Positions 16,505 to 24,354 of a DNA stretch of 64,000 bases are shown here, piece by piece. Origin of the DNA: Palleronia rufa (GTDB lineage Bacteria; Pseudomonadota; Alphaproteobacteria; Rhodobacterales; Rhodobacteraceae); the NCBI RefSeq assembly GCF_000743715.1, contig NZ_JQEY01000002.1, positions 77,620 through 141,619 of the forward strand, written 5' to 3'. Each line of letters opens with the position of its first letter. Position 1 is the stretch's first letter. Below the pieces are notes generated by a model. It was not told where the DNA came from, ran no database searches, and saw only the letters and a list, made by a program, of their open reading frames with translations. The position numbers and the translations under genes were made by a program.

Positions 16505-17167
16505 TTACTCTTCAGGACTCCTGATCCAACCGCCCCTGATCTGTTCGTCGAACACTTCAGGAATTCGTTCTTTAATCTCCGCTATCAGAGGCCGCATGGC
16601 TTTCCAAGCTTCAGTAGCTAGCCTATTCACTTCATTAATCTCATCTTGGTGGTGCGGGGTTACATTCATTTCATCGAACTGGTTGGCTGGAATGACGGAT
16701 TGCAGCATCACAGATCCAAACTGCTCCGGTGACGAGTGCATTCCAAAATAGTCGACAAAGGCCTTCAGGCGCTCGAAGAAGTCCAAGTATTTTTTCTGGA
16801 CCCGACCGTCCTGGAAATGTGCAATTCCGAGCTCAGTTTCGCTGACCAATAGTGACGCTTCAGTCAGAAACCTGGGGTGGATGCCACGATGGTAGTCGTG
16901 ATCTTTCAAAAGCTCTCGGAAATTCCAAGTTCCATACGCAAAAATCTCTCGGCCAAACCGGATATCATTTGGCGTAGATGCTCGATAGATAACCTCTTCG
17001 CTCAGTTTAAACTCGGTAAATGCCCAGACGACCACCGCAACACCAAAAGCGAAAAACGGCTCAGGCTCAAACTGCCACGTCCCGCCGGGCCACAAGAACC
17101 AAACGAGCATTGCAATGGCTGCTAGGCCCGCGCCGATTCGTGCGAATGTCTGATAGTATCTGCCCAT
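16505..17167 (-). CDS. AT-rich accessory membrane protein, unknown
   Basis: 220 residues with two N-terminal transmembrane helices (IGAGLAAIAMLVWFLW and PFFAFGVAVVVWAFTEF) and a long soluble, helical C-terminal domain of about 165 residues rich in charged and aromatic residues. Base composition is far lower in GC than the neighbours, a sign of recent transfer. It lies between the IS-split DUF3883 gene and the prophage integration operon, on the same strand as the latter but separated by 169 bp with no gene. Two-TM proteins with cytosolic domains occur in phage-defence islands, but there is no motif to assign a role. Confidence 0.6.
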   Translation of the reverse strand: MGRYYQTFARIGAGLAAIAMLVWFLWPGGTWQFEPEPFFAFGVAVVVWAFTEFKLSEEVIYRASTPNDIRFGREIFAYGTWNFRELLKDHDYHRGIHPRFLTEASLLVSETELGIAHFQDGRVQKKYLDFFERLKAFVDYFGMHSSPEQFGSVMLQSVIPANQFDEMNVTPHHQDEINEVNRLATEAWKAMRPLIAEIKERIPEVFDEQIRGGWIRSPEE

Positions 17168-17336
17168 GAGACATGAAATGATCTGGCCTGATGCACTTCG
17201 TCAAGTAGCGTGCATCCGACACTACTGAGTACGGCCGGTCGACCAGCTCTTTGGCAGTTCCACGAACTATCGTGGGTCACAGCATTAGCCTACTTCACAG
17301 ACGGAGTAAGTTCACAGAACGCTTGGTTTTCTTTTT

Positions 17337-17717
17337 CTAGAAAACCCGCTCTGCCTGCTCCCCCCACGGTTCTGCCGCTAGAAAACACAGATCGTAAAGA
17401 CTGACCGCCGACGCCTCCCGCCCGCAGGTCAACAGCTTCAGCACCTCGGGGGCGAGATACGCGAGCCGCAGCTGCCGGCTGACATGGCGCTCGGCCAGAC
17501 CGACAGCCTCAGCCAGTTCTTGGATCGTGGCGAACTCCCCTGCCTCCATGCGCCGCCGCCAAGCCCATGCCCGGCCGATGGCGCGAAGGATGTGGGGATC
17601 CTGTGCCTGATCCGCACTCGGGCCATGGTCAGCGGGCGGCAGGATCTTCGGTCGCCCGTTTTTCTTCCGCACTTTGAGAGGGATCAGAATGCGGATGGTG
17701 TCATTGGAATTGGTCAT
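17337..17717 (-). CDS. Recombinase-associated HTH protein
   Basis: 126 residues with a basic N-terminal strand (NDTIRILIPLKVRKKNGRPK) and a central helix-turn-helix-like segment (ATIQELAEAVGLAERHVSRQLRLAYLAPE) reminiscent of ParB/KorB DNA-binding motifs. Its ATG overlaps the stop of the serine recombinase (ATGA), so the two are translated together. A truncated homologue with the same overlap is found at 11440. It may act as a directionality or accessory factor for the recombinase, which is inference from conserved linkage. Confidence 0.8.
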   Translation of the reverse strand: MTNSNDTIRILIPLKVRKKNGRPKILPPADHGPSADQAQDPHILRAIGRAWAWRRRMEAGEFATIQELAEAVGLAERHVSRQLRLAYLAPEVLKLLTCGREASAVSLYDLCFLAAEPWGEQAERVF

Positions 17718-19039
17718 TCGGCGGCCTCTATCTCGCGCGGGGCGAACATCTCGCGGATGACCCCGGCGATGCCTTCGCGCCGGATATCGACCTCGAGCCC
17801 CGCGGCAGTCACCGTGATGCGTCGAACGAGGAGCTGAACAATCCGGCCTTGCTCGACTGGAAAGAGTTGGGCCCAGAGTGTGTCGAACTCGTGCAGCGCG
17901 CCCAACGCGTCGGCTTCTGAAATATTGGCGGTTTTGGTTTTGAGCGCCGACAACACCTGCGTGACGACCTCTGGCGTTTGCAGGATCCGTCGGATTTCAG
18001 TCACCACCACCTTTTCGACCATCCCGGCAGCCAGCCGCGTGGGCGCGGTCTCGTCGCCGGTATCTCGGTTCCGGATCACGTCCATGGACACGTAGTAGCG
18101 GTAGAGTTTCGAGCCTTTCTTCGTGGTGGTGGGCGTCATTGCCGCGCCGGTTTCCGAGAAGATCAGCCCTTTGAGCAGCGCCGGTGTCTGCGCGCGGGTG
18201 TTGTTGGCGCGTTTGCGGGGGCTCTCCTGCAGGATGGCGTGGGCGCGATCCCAGAGGTCGGCGTCAATGATGGCATCATGCTCGCCGGGGTATGCAGTAC
18301 CCTTGTGGACAGCTTCACCGCGATAAACGCGGTTCTTGAGCAATCGGTAGAGATAACCTTTGTCGATCAGCGTCCCCTGCTTGTTGCGGGCCTCTTCGCG
18401 GCGGAGCTCTCGCGCCAGAATCGTGGCGGATCCAAGTTCGACGAAGCGCTCAAATATCCGCCTTACCTGCGCCGCCTCGTTCTCGTTCACGAGAAGCTTG
18501 CGGTCGACGACATCGTACCCGAGGGGGACGTAGCCGCCCATCCACATTCCCTTTTTCCGCGAGGCGGCGACCTTGTCCCGGATCCGCTCTGCCGTTACCT
18601 CCCGCTCGAACTGCGCGAAGCTGAGCAGGATGTTCAGAGTGAGCCGTCCCATCGATGTTGTCGTATTGAAGGACTGGGTCACCGACACGAAAGTGACGCC
18701 ATGCCGGTCGAAAAGCTCGACCAACTTCGAAAAATCCATCAGGGCGCGGCTGAGGCGGTCGATCTTGTAGACCACGATCACATCAACGAGGCCGTCTTCT
18801 ACATCGGCAATCAGCTGTTTCAACGCAGGGCGTTCCAGTGTGCCGCCGGAGAACCCGCCGTCGTCGTAGCGCTCGCGCAGGCAGGCCCAGCCCTCAGATC
18901 GCTGACTGGCGATGTAGGCCTCGCAGGCCTCGCGCTGTGCATCGAGGCTGTTGAACTCCATATCGAGCCCCTCTTCGGACGACTTGCGGGTATAGATCGC
19001 ACAGCGCAAACGGCGATTTGGGCGCGTGTTGCTGTCCAT
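17714..19039 (-). CDS. Large serine recombinase (prophage integrase)
   Basis: From the ATG at 19039 (GGGAGA seven bases upstream) the protein has 441 residues. The catalytic resolvase domain opens with AIYTRKSSEEG, nucleophile Ser20, followed by DGGFSGGTLERPALKQLIAD and VYKIDRLSRALMDF. A recombinase domain (GYDVVDRKLLVNENEAAQVRRIF) and a zinc-ribbon-like region follow. It performs site-specific integration, and with a directionality factor excision, of the prophage. It lies two bases after the DUF2924 gene in a four-gene operon. A frame to 19093 exists but lacks a ribosome-binding site. Confidence 0.95.
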   Translation of the reverse strand: MDSNTRPNRRLRCAIYTRKSSEEGLDMEFNSLDAQREACEAYIASQRSEGWACLRERYDDGGFSGGTLERPALKQLIADVEDGLVDVIVVYKIDRLSRALMDFSKLVELFDRHGVTFVSVTQSFNTTTSMGRLTLNILLSFAQFEREVTAERIRDKVAASRKKGMWMGGYVPLGYDVVDRKLLVNENEAAQVRRIFERFVELGSATILARELRREEARNKQGTLIDKGYLYRLLKNRVYRGEAVHKGTAYPGEHDAIIDADLWDRAHAILQESPRKRANNTRAQTPALLKGLIFSETGAAMTPTTTKKGSKLYRYYVSMDVIRNRDTGDETAPTRLAAGMVEKVVVTEIRRILQTPEVVTQVLSALKTKTANISEADALGALHEFDTLWAQLFPVEQGRIVQLLVRRITVTAAGLEVDIRREGIAGVIREMFAPREIEAAE

Positions 19040-19041
19040 GG

Positions 19042-19539
19042 TCAAATCTCCCGGGAACGGGTCTGTAGCCCGAAGAAGCGATAGCCGTTCCACCGCGTGC
19101 CAGTAATTTCGCGAGCGATGCCGGAGAGCGATTTATACTTGCGGCCCTGCCAATCGAACCCGTCTTTCAAAACGGTCACCGTATGCTCGACGCCGTTCCA
19201 TTCGCGGATGAGCTGCGTGCCCGGGACGGGATTGCGAGGATCCGTGATCTGATGCTTGCGGCGCGCGATCCCTTCGACCTCGTCAGCGAGCAGATCGAGC
19301 ATCCGCCGGGTTTCCCGATCCGGCCCGCCGTAGGTCACTTCCTGAATGCGATAGGCGAGCCTGCCCTCCAGAAATGCGCGGCTGTTATTGGGCGCTGAGC
19401 TCCCCATCAGGGTTTCCCACTCAGCTTTCAATTCCTTGACGGACAGGGTTTTCAACGCGGCCAGACGCGACAGGACCGTTTGGTCCAGGCTGGCATCCTG
19501 GCCCGGTGTGGGTGGTATTATCTTATTGTGATGCTTCAT
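19042..19539 (-). CDS. DUF2924-domain protein
   Basis: From the ATG at 19539, with GGAGG close upstream, the product has 165 residues. It contains the DUF2924 features: VLSRLAALKTLSVKELKAEW, FLEGRLAYRIQE and a C-terminal part with LIREWNGVEHTVTVLKDGF and KYKSLSGIAREITGTRWNG. The family is almost always encoded beside large serine recombinases in alphaproteobacterial prophages, suggesting a role in integration or excision, though no mechanism is known. The longer open frame to 19668 is not used. Confidence 0.85.
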   Translation of the reverse strand: MKHHNKIIPPTPGQDASLDQTVLSRLAALKTLSVKELKAEWETLMGSSAPNNSRAFLEGRLAYRIQEVTYGGPDRETRRMLDLLADEVEGIARRKHQITDPRNPVPGTQLIREWNGVEHTVTVLKDGFDWQGRKYKSLSGIAREITGTRWNGYRFFGLQTRSREI

Positions 19540-19771
19540 CAATTCCTCCGATACGGATACGTTTCCTGCGACGACCACCGCTCTTTCGGGGCGGTAAGTC
19601 CACGAAACGGTCTCCGGGTTCGGCAGATAAAGAACTGGACTCCTCGGCCAGAACACGCACCAGGCCACCAGCGAGGATGCGGCCGATTGCTTCGATGCGC
19701 GCCTCAGCCGACATGCGCTCAGGGCATAGGGGATTGGGCCCGGAAATCGGGCCTTCTGAATCAGATGTCAT
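19523..19771 (-). CDS. Small unknown protein, first gene of the recombinase operon
   Basis: 82 residues, overlapping the DUF2924 start by 17 bp. The segment RMSAEARIEAIGRILAGGLVR is conserved among small ORFs at this position in recombinase operons of Rhodobacterales prophages; the rest is polar and basic (PPRKSGGRRRKRIRI). The inverted repeat TTTTCGCGAT ... ATCGCGAAA lies immediately upstream of its start and probably controls the operon. Confidence 0.65.
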   Translation of the reverse strand: MTSDSEGPISGPNPLCPERMSAEARIEAIGRILAGGLVRVLAEESSSLSAEPGDRFVDLPPRKSGGRRRKRIRIGGIDEASQ

Positions 19772-19777
19772 GGCGAC

Positions 19778-19816
19778 TTTTCGCGATTGAGATGATGCCG
19801 TAATCGTATCGCGAAA
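19778..19816. promoter_or_regulatory. Inverted repeat at the recombinase-operon promoter
   Basis: TTTCGCGAT and ATCGCGAAA form a perfect 9-bp inverted repeat with a 20-nt spacer, ending seven bases before the first gene of the operon on the minus strand. Upstream is an AT-rich stretch suited to a promoter. The half-site TTTTCGCGAT recurs at 21289-21298 in the early control region, so one phage regulator may see both. Confidence 0.5.
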
Positions 19817-19936
19817 TCATAAAAATACAAGTAAATCAATAATTTACGGCAGGATTCGACCTGTGCGAAGAACCGCGTAAAATTGCGTATGCGCTTTGTC
19901 AGTTCATTGGCCGTCCTAACCGGGCCTCACGGCGAA

Positions 19937-20869
19937 TCACCGCCCGGAACCGCCCATGAATTTGTCGAACGTATCGACGGTAGCTTCTTCCTCGAGCTCG
20001 GCCATCTCCCAACGCGAGGGCGCCTGGTCGGGATAGAGGAGCAATGAGATCGACATTTCATTGCCCGGCGAGAACACCGTCATCTCGCGGACCGGTTCGT
20101 TGCCTAGCCAGACCCCGGCCGGATGCTCAACGCCGTGGCGACCTGTGTCCCAATCGACTTCTCGCGCCGCCAATGATGCTGCTGGCAATTCCGTCACGAT
20201 TTGGCGTGCCCGGTAGAAGATCCCGGACTTCAACAACGGTTCGCTGGACCACGCCCAGTCGATGAAGCCTTCCTTGCCAACCACGATCATCGCGCGCTTA
20301 TCGGTGATCGTCATCCATTTCAGGATCGCGGCTGTGAGCGACACGGCATATCGATCTGCGAGTTCGGTCATCACGTTGATGTCGACGATCCGTCCTTTGA
20401 TCTGTTCGCGGAAATCGTCGAACGGCATCAGCAGGTAGGAGGCGAAGGTGTTTGCCTCCCCCTCGATCTTGTTCCGGGCCTCATCCCAATCGGCCATGTT
20501 ACGGCTGGTGCATTCCAGCCCACGCGGGTTGGCGTTTCGGTGGAGGAGGTAGTGCCCCAGCTCATGGGCCAGCGTGAAGTTGCGCCGCCCCGACGACCGG
20601 ATGGTCTCGTTGTAAATAATGCCCCACTCGCCGGAGCCGCTAGGATGCGGCATCAGCATGCCTTCGACGCCCTTGGACAGCGCAAGCCCCTTCACGATGG
20701 TGATCGGCGCGTCTGGAAACACCTGACGCGAGAAATCCTGCGCGAGCGCGGCCACGTCGATGGGGAACCGCGGCAGCCCGTGCACCGCCTGATGCACGGA
20801 CAGGATTTTCGTCAGGCGGTTGGCCCAGCTCTGAGGCGTCGTCGGCAGGCTCAATCCTTCTTCCCCCAC
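19937..20869 (-). CDS. ImmA/IrrE-family metallopeptidase
   Basis: 310 residues with the zinc-peptidase motif HELGH at 102-106 (NFTLAHELGHYLLH) and the downstream KIEGEANTFASYLLMP segment supplying the third ligand, both standard for ImmA/IrrE proteins. The GTG start at 20869 overlaps the repressor gene by 19 bp, so the two are coupled. By analogy with ICEBs1 and related phages, it would cleave the XRE repressor after DNA damage or another cue and so induce the prophage. The C-terminal 100 residues are unassigned and may be sensory. Confidence 0.9.
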   Translation of the reverse strand: MGEEGLSLPTTPQSWANRLTKILSVHQAVHGLPRFPIDVAALAQDFSRQVFPDAPITIVKGLALSKGVEGMLMPHPSGSGEWGIIYNETIRSSGRRNFTLAHELGHYLLHRNANPRGLECTSRNMADWDEARNKIEGEANTFASYLLMPFDDFREQIKGRIVDINVMTELADRYAVSLTAAILKWMTITDKRAMIVVGKEGFIDWAWSSEPLLKSGIFYRARQIVTELPAASLAAREVDWDTGRHGVEHPAGVWLGNEPVREMTVFSPGNEMSISLLLYPDQAPSRWEMAELEEEATVDTFDKFMGGSGR

Positions 20870-21171
20870 ATATCGATCATCTGGTTGATTTTCTGTTGGT
20901 CTTCGGGATCGAGCTTGCTGAACTTGCGGAAGAATGCCTCTTTCAGAACCTCGTCGCCGGGCTCCTCGCTGTCATCGAGCAGGTAATCGGTCGTGACCTC
21001 CAGTGCCTGGGCAATGCGGGTCAACTTTTCGCCGGACGGTTTTCGGGTATCACGGTTCTCGAGTTCCCAAAGATAGCTTTTGCTGGAGTCGGTCAGCGCC
21101 GCGAGTTTGTCGAGGGAGTATCCCTTCTCCTTGCGGTGGCGCTTGATCTTGGCGCCGAGGGACGTGGTCAT
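20851..21171 (-). CDS. XRE-family repressor of the prophage switch
   Basis: Start at the ATG 21171 with AAGGA seven bases upstream; 106 residues. A Cro/C1-type helix-turn-helix occupies about residues 5-60 (LGAKIKRHRKEKGYSLDKLA, SSKSYLWELE). The C-terminus is short and acidic, without a LexA-type autoprotease, which fits control by the adjacent ImmA protease. Two palindromes of the TGTTCG...CGAACA design lie between this gene and the divergent early gene and are its expected operators. The longer frame to 21336 runs through those operators and is rejected. Confidence 0.9.
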   Translation of the reverse strand: MTTSLGAKIKRHRKEKGYSLDKLAALTDSSKSYLWELENRDTRKPSGEKLTRIAQALEVTTDYLLDDSEEPGDEVLKEAFFRKFSKLDPEDQQKINQMIDMWGKKD

Positions 21172-21205
21172 CGTATCATCCTTGATTTCCTTGGTTGGAG
21201 GACGC

Positions 21206-21225
21206 TTGTTCGATATGCCGAACAA
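21206..21225. promoter_or_regulatory. Operator O1 (TTGTTCG-N6-CGAACAA)
   Basis: Perfect 7-bp arms around ATATGC, just upstream of the repressor gene. A further half-site TGTTC follows at 21229. Same core as O2, so probably bound by the adjacent XRE repressor for autoregulation. Confidence 0.7.
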
Positions 21226-21255
21226 AAATGTTCCGCGCAAGTAGACCTGACGATT

Positions 21256-21275
21256 TGTTCGGTATATATCGAACA
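21256..21275. promoter_or_regulatory. Operator O2 (TGTTCG-N8-CGAACA)
   Basis: Perfect 6-bp arms around GTATATAT, nearer the divergent early gene. The spacer is two bases longer than in O1, so the two sites may differ in affinity, as in other lysogeny switches. Its TATATAT core could overlap the early promoter. Confidence 0.7.
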
Positions 21276-21280
21276 TGATC

Positions 21281-21300
21281 GTATCGCATTTTCGCGATTC
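21281..21300. promoter_or_regulatory. ATCGC-N6-GCGAT dyad carrying a TTTTCGCGAT half-site
   Basis: A short dyad 40 bp upstream of the early gene. It includes TTTTCGCGAT, identical to the motif at 19778 and, inverted, at 19808. The shared motif links the early promoter to the recombinase-operon promoter. Confidence 0.4.
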
Positions 21301-21339
21301 TGTCGTCCTCCTCCCTCCCAGGCTTAGAAAGGCCACGTC

Positions 21340-22566
21340 ATGACAGCGATTGCTTCCTTCCTCCGCAAAACCCCGATTCCCCGGCTGCAGGACTATTTTA
21401 CCGCAGGCGGCTTCACCTCCCTTCCTCCGGTCGACTGGACCAAACCCGAGCCGGAGGTTGTCGAGCCTTTGATCAAGGCAGTCGACGACATGGACGAGGC
21501 TGAAAAGCAGCGCGTCATCCTTGACGCTGGGCGCGTTGCGGCCCTCGCAGATGAGCCCGGGCAGAATGCCTTGCAGAATGTCGTGCTGGATCGCGCGACG
21601 TTCGACACGCTCGAGGGCCCCAACAATCGATCACTCTGGGTGTTCTTGAACGAGGCAGACCGGTTCCGGCTGGCCGAAGAGGTCCGCTACAACGACGAGC
21701 GTCGGCGCGGTCGGTCCTGGAGCGGCTTCGGTGTCGATGAAGGTCTGGATGTGAAGAATGATCCGATCTCGATTGCTGCCTTCACTGCCGCGATCCGTGA
21801 ACGGTTCGAAACACCCAATGTGCATGTCGACATCTTCGATCGCCACCGGGTGATCCTCGACGGTGAAGAATGCGAACTCGTTCAGGTGGCCGTCTACCGC
21901 GAAGGCCGCCCCGAGGACATGTTGGGTTTCGATGCCAACAGCACGTTGGCGCGGCGGATCGTCAAACCGGTGTTCGAGGCTGCATTGACCTATGAGGCGG
22001 CGACCGGCGTGATCGAGGTCGTGGCCAAGACGCGCGAGGATCGCATGGATCTGACGCGTTTCATGGCGCGTGATCTGCTCGGCATTGCCATTGACGAAAA
22101 GCAACAGCTGCCGCTGCGGGAATATGATCTCAGCATGCTCGCGCAGCCGTTCGATTTTCCGACCGATCCGGCAGACGGGATCGCCGGCGTGACCGTCAAG
22201 GAACTGCGGTTGATGGATCTCGGGGATGCGAAGGAACGCATCACGCTGGAGTCCATGTCAGGCGCTGACCGGACAATCTGGCAGATGGCCGAGCATCGCA
22301 TTGGTCTGGACATCGGCGGAGGTACTTTCGCCCACGGGGTTACCGGTGAGGTGCCGGAATGGGTGATCACGCGGGCGCGTTTCACGATCAAGTTCCACCC
22401 CGGTCCCTCGGGCGGGCGCGGCAAATCTCTGTCGCTGACCGTGACCATGCCGCATGGCTGCAACCTGAAAGACATGACGCCGCAAGAGCGCCTGATCGGC
22501 GAGAAGTACCTGCGGCTCTGGGGCATCCTGAAAGACGACACCGACGAAGGCGACGTCCTTGAGTAA
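21340..22566 (+). CDS. Early prophage protein of unknown function (408 aa)
   Basis: First gene transcribed away from the repressor, therefore probably repressed in the lysogen. The 408-residue product is acidic, without signal, membrane segment or known motif; the last third is the most family-like part (ARFTIKFHPGPSGGRGKSL, SLTVTMPHGCNLKDMTPQER, KYLRLWGIL). Codon use matches the prophage. It overlaps the next gene by 8 bp and the two form a translational unit. Because it follows the switch directly, it could be an antirepressor, a host take-over protein or a toxin-like effector; nothing in the sequence decides. Confidence 0.75.
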   Translation: MTAIASFLRKTPIPRLQDYFTAGGFTSLPPVDWTKPEPEVVEPLIKAVDDMDEAEKQRVILDAGRVAALADEPGQNALQNVVLDRATFDTLEGPNNRSLWVFLNEADRFRLAEEVRYNDERRRGRSWSGFGVDEGLDVKNDPISIAAFTAAIRERFETPNVHVDIFDRHRVILDGEECELVQVAVYREGRPEDMLGFDANSTLARRIVKPVFEAALTYEAATGVIEVVAKTREDRMDLTRFMARDLLGIAIDEKQQLPLREYDLSMLAQPFDFPTDPADGIAGVTVKELRLMDLGDAKERITLESMSGADRTIWQMAEHRIGLDIGGGTFAHGVTGEVPEWVITRARFTIKFHPGPSGGRGKSLSLTVTMPHGCNLKDMTPQERLIGEKYLRLWGILKDDTDEGDVLE

Positions 22567-23488
22567 GCGTGCGATCGATCTTCTGCTGCGGGCCATGGAA
22601 GCCCGCAGCGCGTCTCTTCAGGTATCGGCGCTGCACCAGGTCTCGCGCGCTGCGACAGACGCATTGTTGAAGGCCAACCTGCTGGTTCCGAACGGGCATG
22701 TCCCGGTCGTTGCGGGTATGGATGACTACGAAGATGAGCCGTTTGAGGCGATCTGGTCGGCCGAGCTGAAATCATTCGGCTATCACGACAGCATTGGCCG
22801 ATGGATCACTGTGACCGATCAGGACATCGCGGCATGCAGGGTCGACTGTGGTCTGGCCCTCGCCAAGATGCTGGTGGCGTTCGAGCGTGCCGGGCCCTCC
22901 CGTCCGACACCTTTGATTGCCGATCTCATCTGGGATGTGGGCACCATCAAGCTTGCCGGCGCCAAGGCCCCGGTGCCCGTCTGGTTCGCCCGGCGACTCA
23001 TTGATCCGCGTGTCTGGGCGCAGCTTGAGGCGCTGATTGCACGCAAGCCGCCGCACGAAATCCGCATCATCCTGACATCGACGGCCGGTGGGCGTATCCC
23101 GGAGACCTCCCAGAAGCGAAATCACTTCATCAGTGTTGCGGATGTCGCAAGTGATCCGACCAAGCTAGCGATCTCACCGCAGGTCCTGGGGGCAAGGGTC
23201 TTCCCCGGGCAGGCGCAGCGACGGTTTCCTATCGATCACTCTGACGATTACGGCATCGTCTGGCTACGCGGCGAAACCCTCACCTTTGGCAGCGATAAAC
23301 AGCGGCAACTCTTGGGGCTGTTGTTTGACGCCTATTGGTCAGGTTCGCCTGTGTGCCGGACGGCGGTCGTCCTTTTCGAGGCGGGCTACGGGGACAGCAC
23401 GAACGCGTTCTCCAAGGTATTCAGCGGTCGCGACGACTGGCGTTCCTTCATCAAATACGCCGACGGAAATTGTTGGATCGAGCCCTGA
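22559..23488 (+). CDS. Early prophage protein of unknown function (309 aa)
   Basis: Starts at a TTG inside the end of the previous gene (8-bp overlap), so it is translated by coupling. The N-terminal two thirds are unassigned; the C-terminal about 90 residues (GIVWLRGETLTFGSDKQRQL, LLFDAYWSGSPVCRTAVVLF) look like a winged-helix unit of the kind found at the end of bacterial regulators. No catalytic motif was seen. A DNA-binding or adaptor role together with the 408-residue partner is possible. Followed by 160 bp without a gene. Confidence 0.75.
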   Translation: MSKRAIDLLLRAMEARSASLQVSALHQVSRAATDALLKANLLVPNGHVPVVAGMDDYEDEPFEAIWSAELKSFGYHDSIGRWITVTDQDIAACRVDCGLALAKMLVAFERAGPSRPTPLIADLIWDVGTIKLAGAKAPVPVWFARRLIDPRVWAQLEALIARKPPHEIRIILTSTAGGRIPETSQKRNHFISVADVASDPTKLAISPQVLGARVFPGQAQRRFPIDHSDDYGIVWLRGETLTFGSDKQRQLLGLLFDAYWSGSPVCRTAVVLFEAGYGDSTNAFSKVFSGRDDWRSFIKYADGNCWIEP

Positions 23489-23648
23489 CGTGACCAGACA
23501 TCGCCGTTTCAAAGGCCGTCCAGCAGGGCGGCCTTTTGCTTTTTGTCACCTTCCTACCGGCTTCCCTACCATTGCCCTCCCTCAGCCCTACCGCCCCCTC
23601 CGCGATGTTGGTCCCGCAACTGTTCGCACAATCCCCAAGGAGGTTCAC

Positions 23649-23858
23649 ATGGCGACAAGGCACCTTTCCCAGATCGAGCTGGCGGCTCGCTGGAACATTT
23701 CGCACCGGACGCTGGAGCGCTGGCGGTGGACGGGCGAAGGCCCGAAATTCATCAAGCTCGGCGGCCGCGTGATCTACCGCCTCGAAGATGTCGAGGCGTT
23801 CGAGGCCGAGCAGATCCGCGGCGCAGACGGCGAACCCCATCGCCCGATGTCGGCGTAA
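23649..23858 (+). CDS. AlpA/MerR-type HTH protein (excisionase-like)
   Basis: 69 residues forming one winged helix-turn-helix: LSQIELAARWNISHRTLERW, then FIKLGGRVIYRLEDVEAFE, the HTH_17 pattern of AlpA, excisionases and small phage regulators. AAGGAGG lies six bases before the ATG, one of the strongest ribosome sites in the prophage. It heads the replication module and may be a regulator of it, or the directionality factor for the serine recombinase. Confidence 0.85.
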   Translation: MATRHLSQIELAARWNISHRTLERWRWTGEGPKFIKLGGRVIYRLEDVEAFEAEQIRGADGEPHRPMSA

Positions 23859-23868
23859 GGGGGCTGCA

Positions 23869-24354
23869 ATGACGATCCCTAACCACATCACACTCGCGGA
23901 TGTTCCCGCCATGCCCGTCGGCGAGATCGCTGCGCTTTCCGCTGATCAACTGGCGCTGCTGCAAGAGGCGGCACAGCAAGACCTTCAGCGGGCCAAGATG
24001 GTGTCCGACTGGCTCGAAGGCGCGATCGCCTTGAAGTACGCCGACCGCGCCCATGACAACCGCCAGGAGGCGGGCAAGGACACCGGCACGATCCGGTTAG
24101 AGGATGACGGCGTCACAGTGATCGCTGACCTGCCAAAACGCATCGATTGGGATCAGCGCGCGCTGGCAGAACTGGCCGAAACCATCGCCGCATCGGGCGA
24201 AAACCCGGCCGAGTTCATCGAAACCACGCTGAAGGTTTCGGAACGCAAATACGCCGCGCTGCCGGAGAGCTGGCGCAAGGGCTTCGAGCCCGCGCGCACG
24301 GTCCGCACCGGCAAGCCCAAGTTTCGCCTGATGCTGAACGAGGAGGTGCGCTGA
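23869..24354 (+). CDS. Hypothetical protein of the phage replication module
   Basis: 161 residues, start at the ATG 23869 (GGGGG-type site), stop overlapping the next gene (TGATG). It is helical and charged, with a long amphipathic N-terminal stretch (SADQLALLQEAAQQDLQRAK). No known domain was recognised. Its fixed place before the RecA-like ATPase suggests a replication or recombination accessory role. Confidence 0.7.
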   Translation: MTIPNHITLADVPAMPVGEIAALSADQLALLQEAAQQDLQRAKMVSDWLEGAIALKYADRAHDNRQEAGKDTGTIRLEDDGVTVIADLPKRIDWDQRALAELAETIAASGENPAEFIETTLKVSERKYAALPESWRKGFEPARTVRTGKPKFRLMLNEEVR

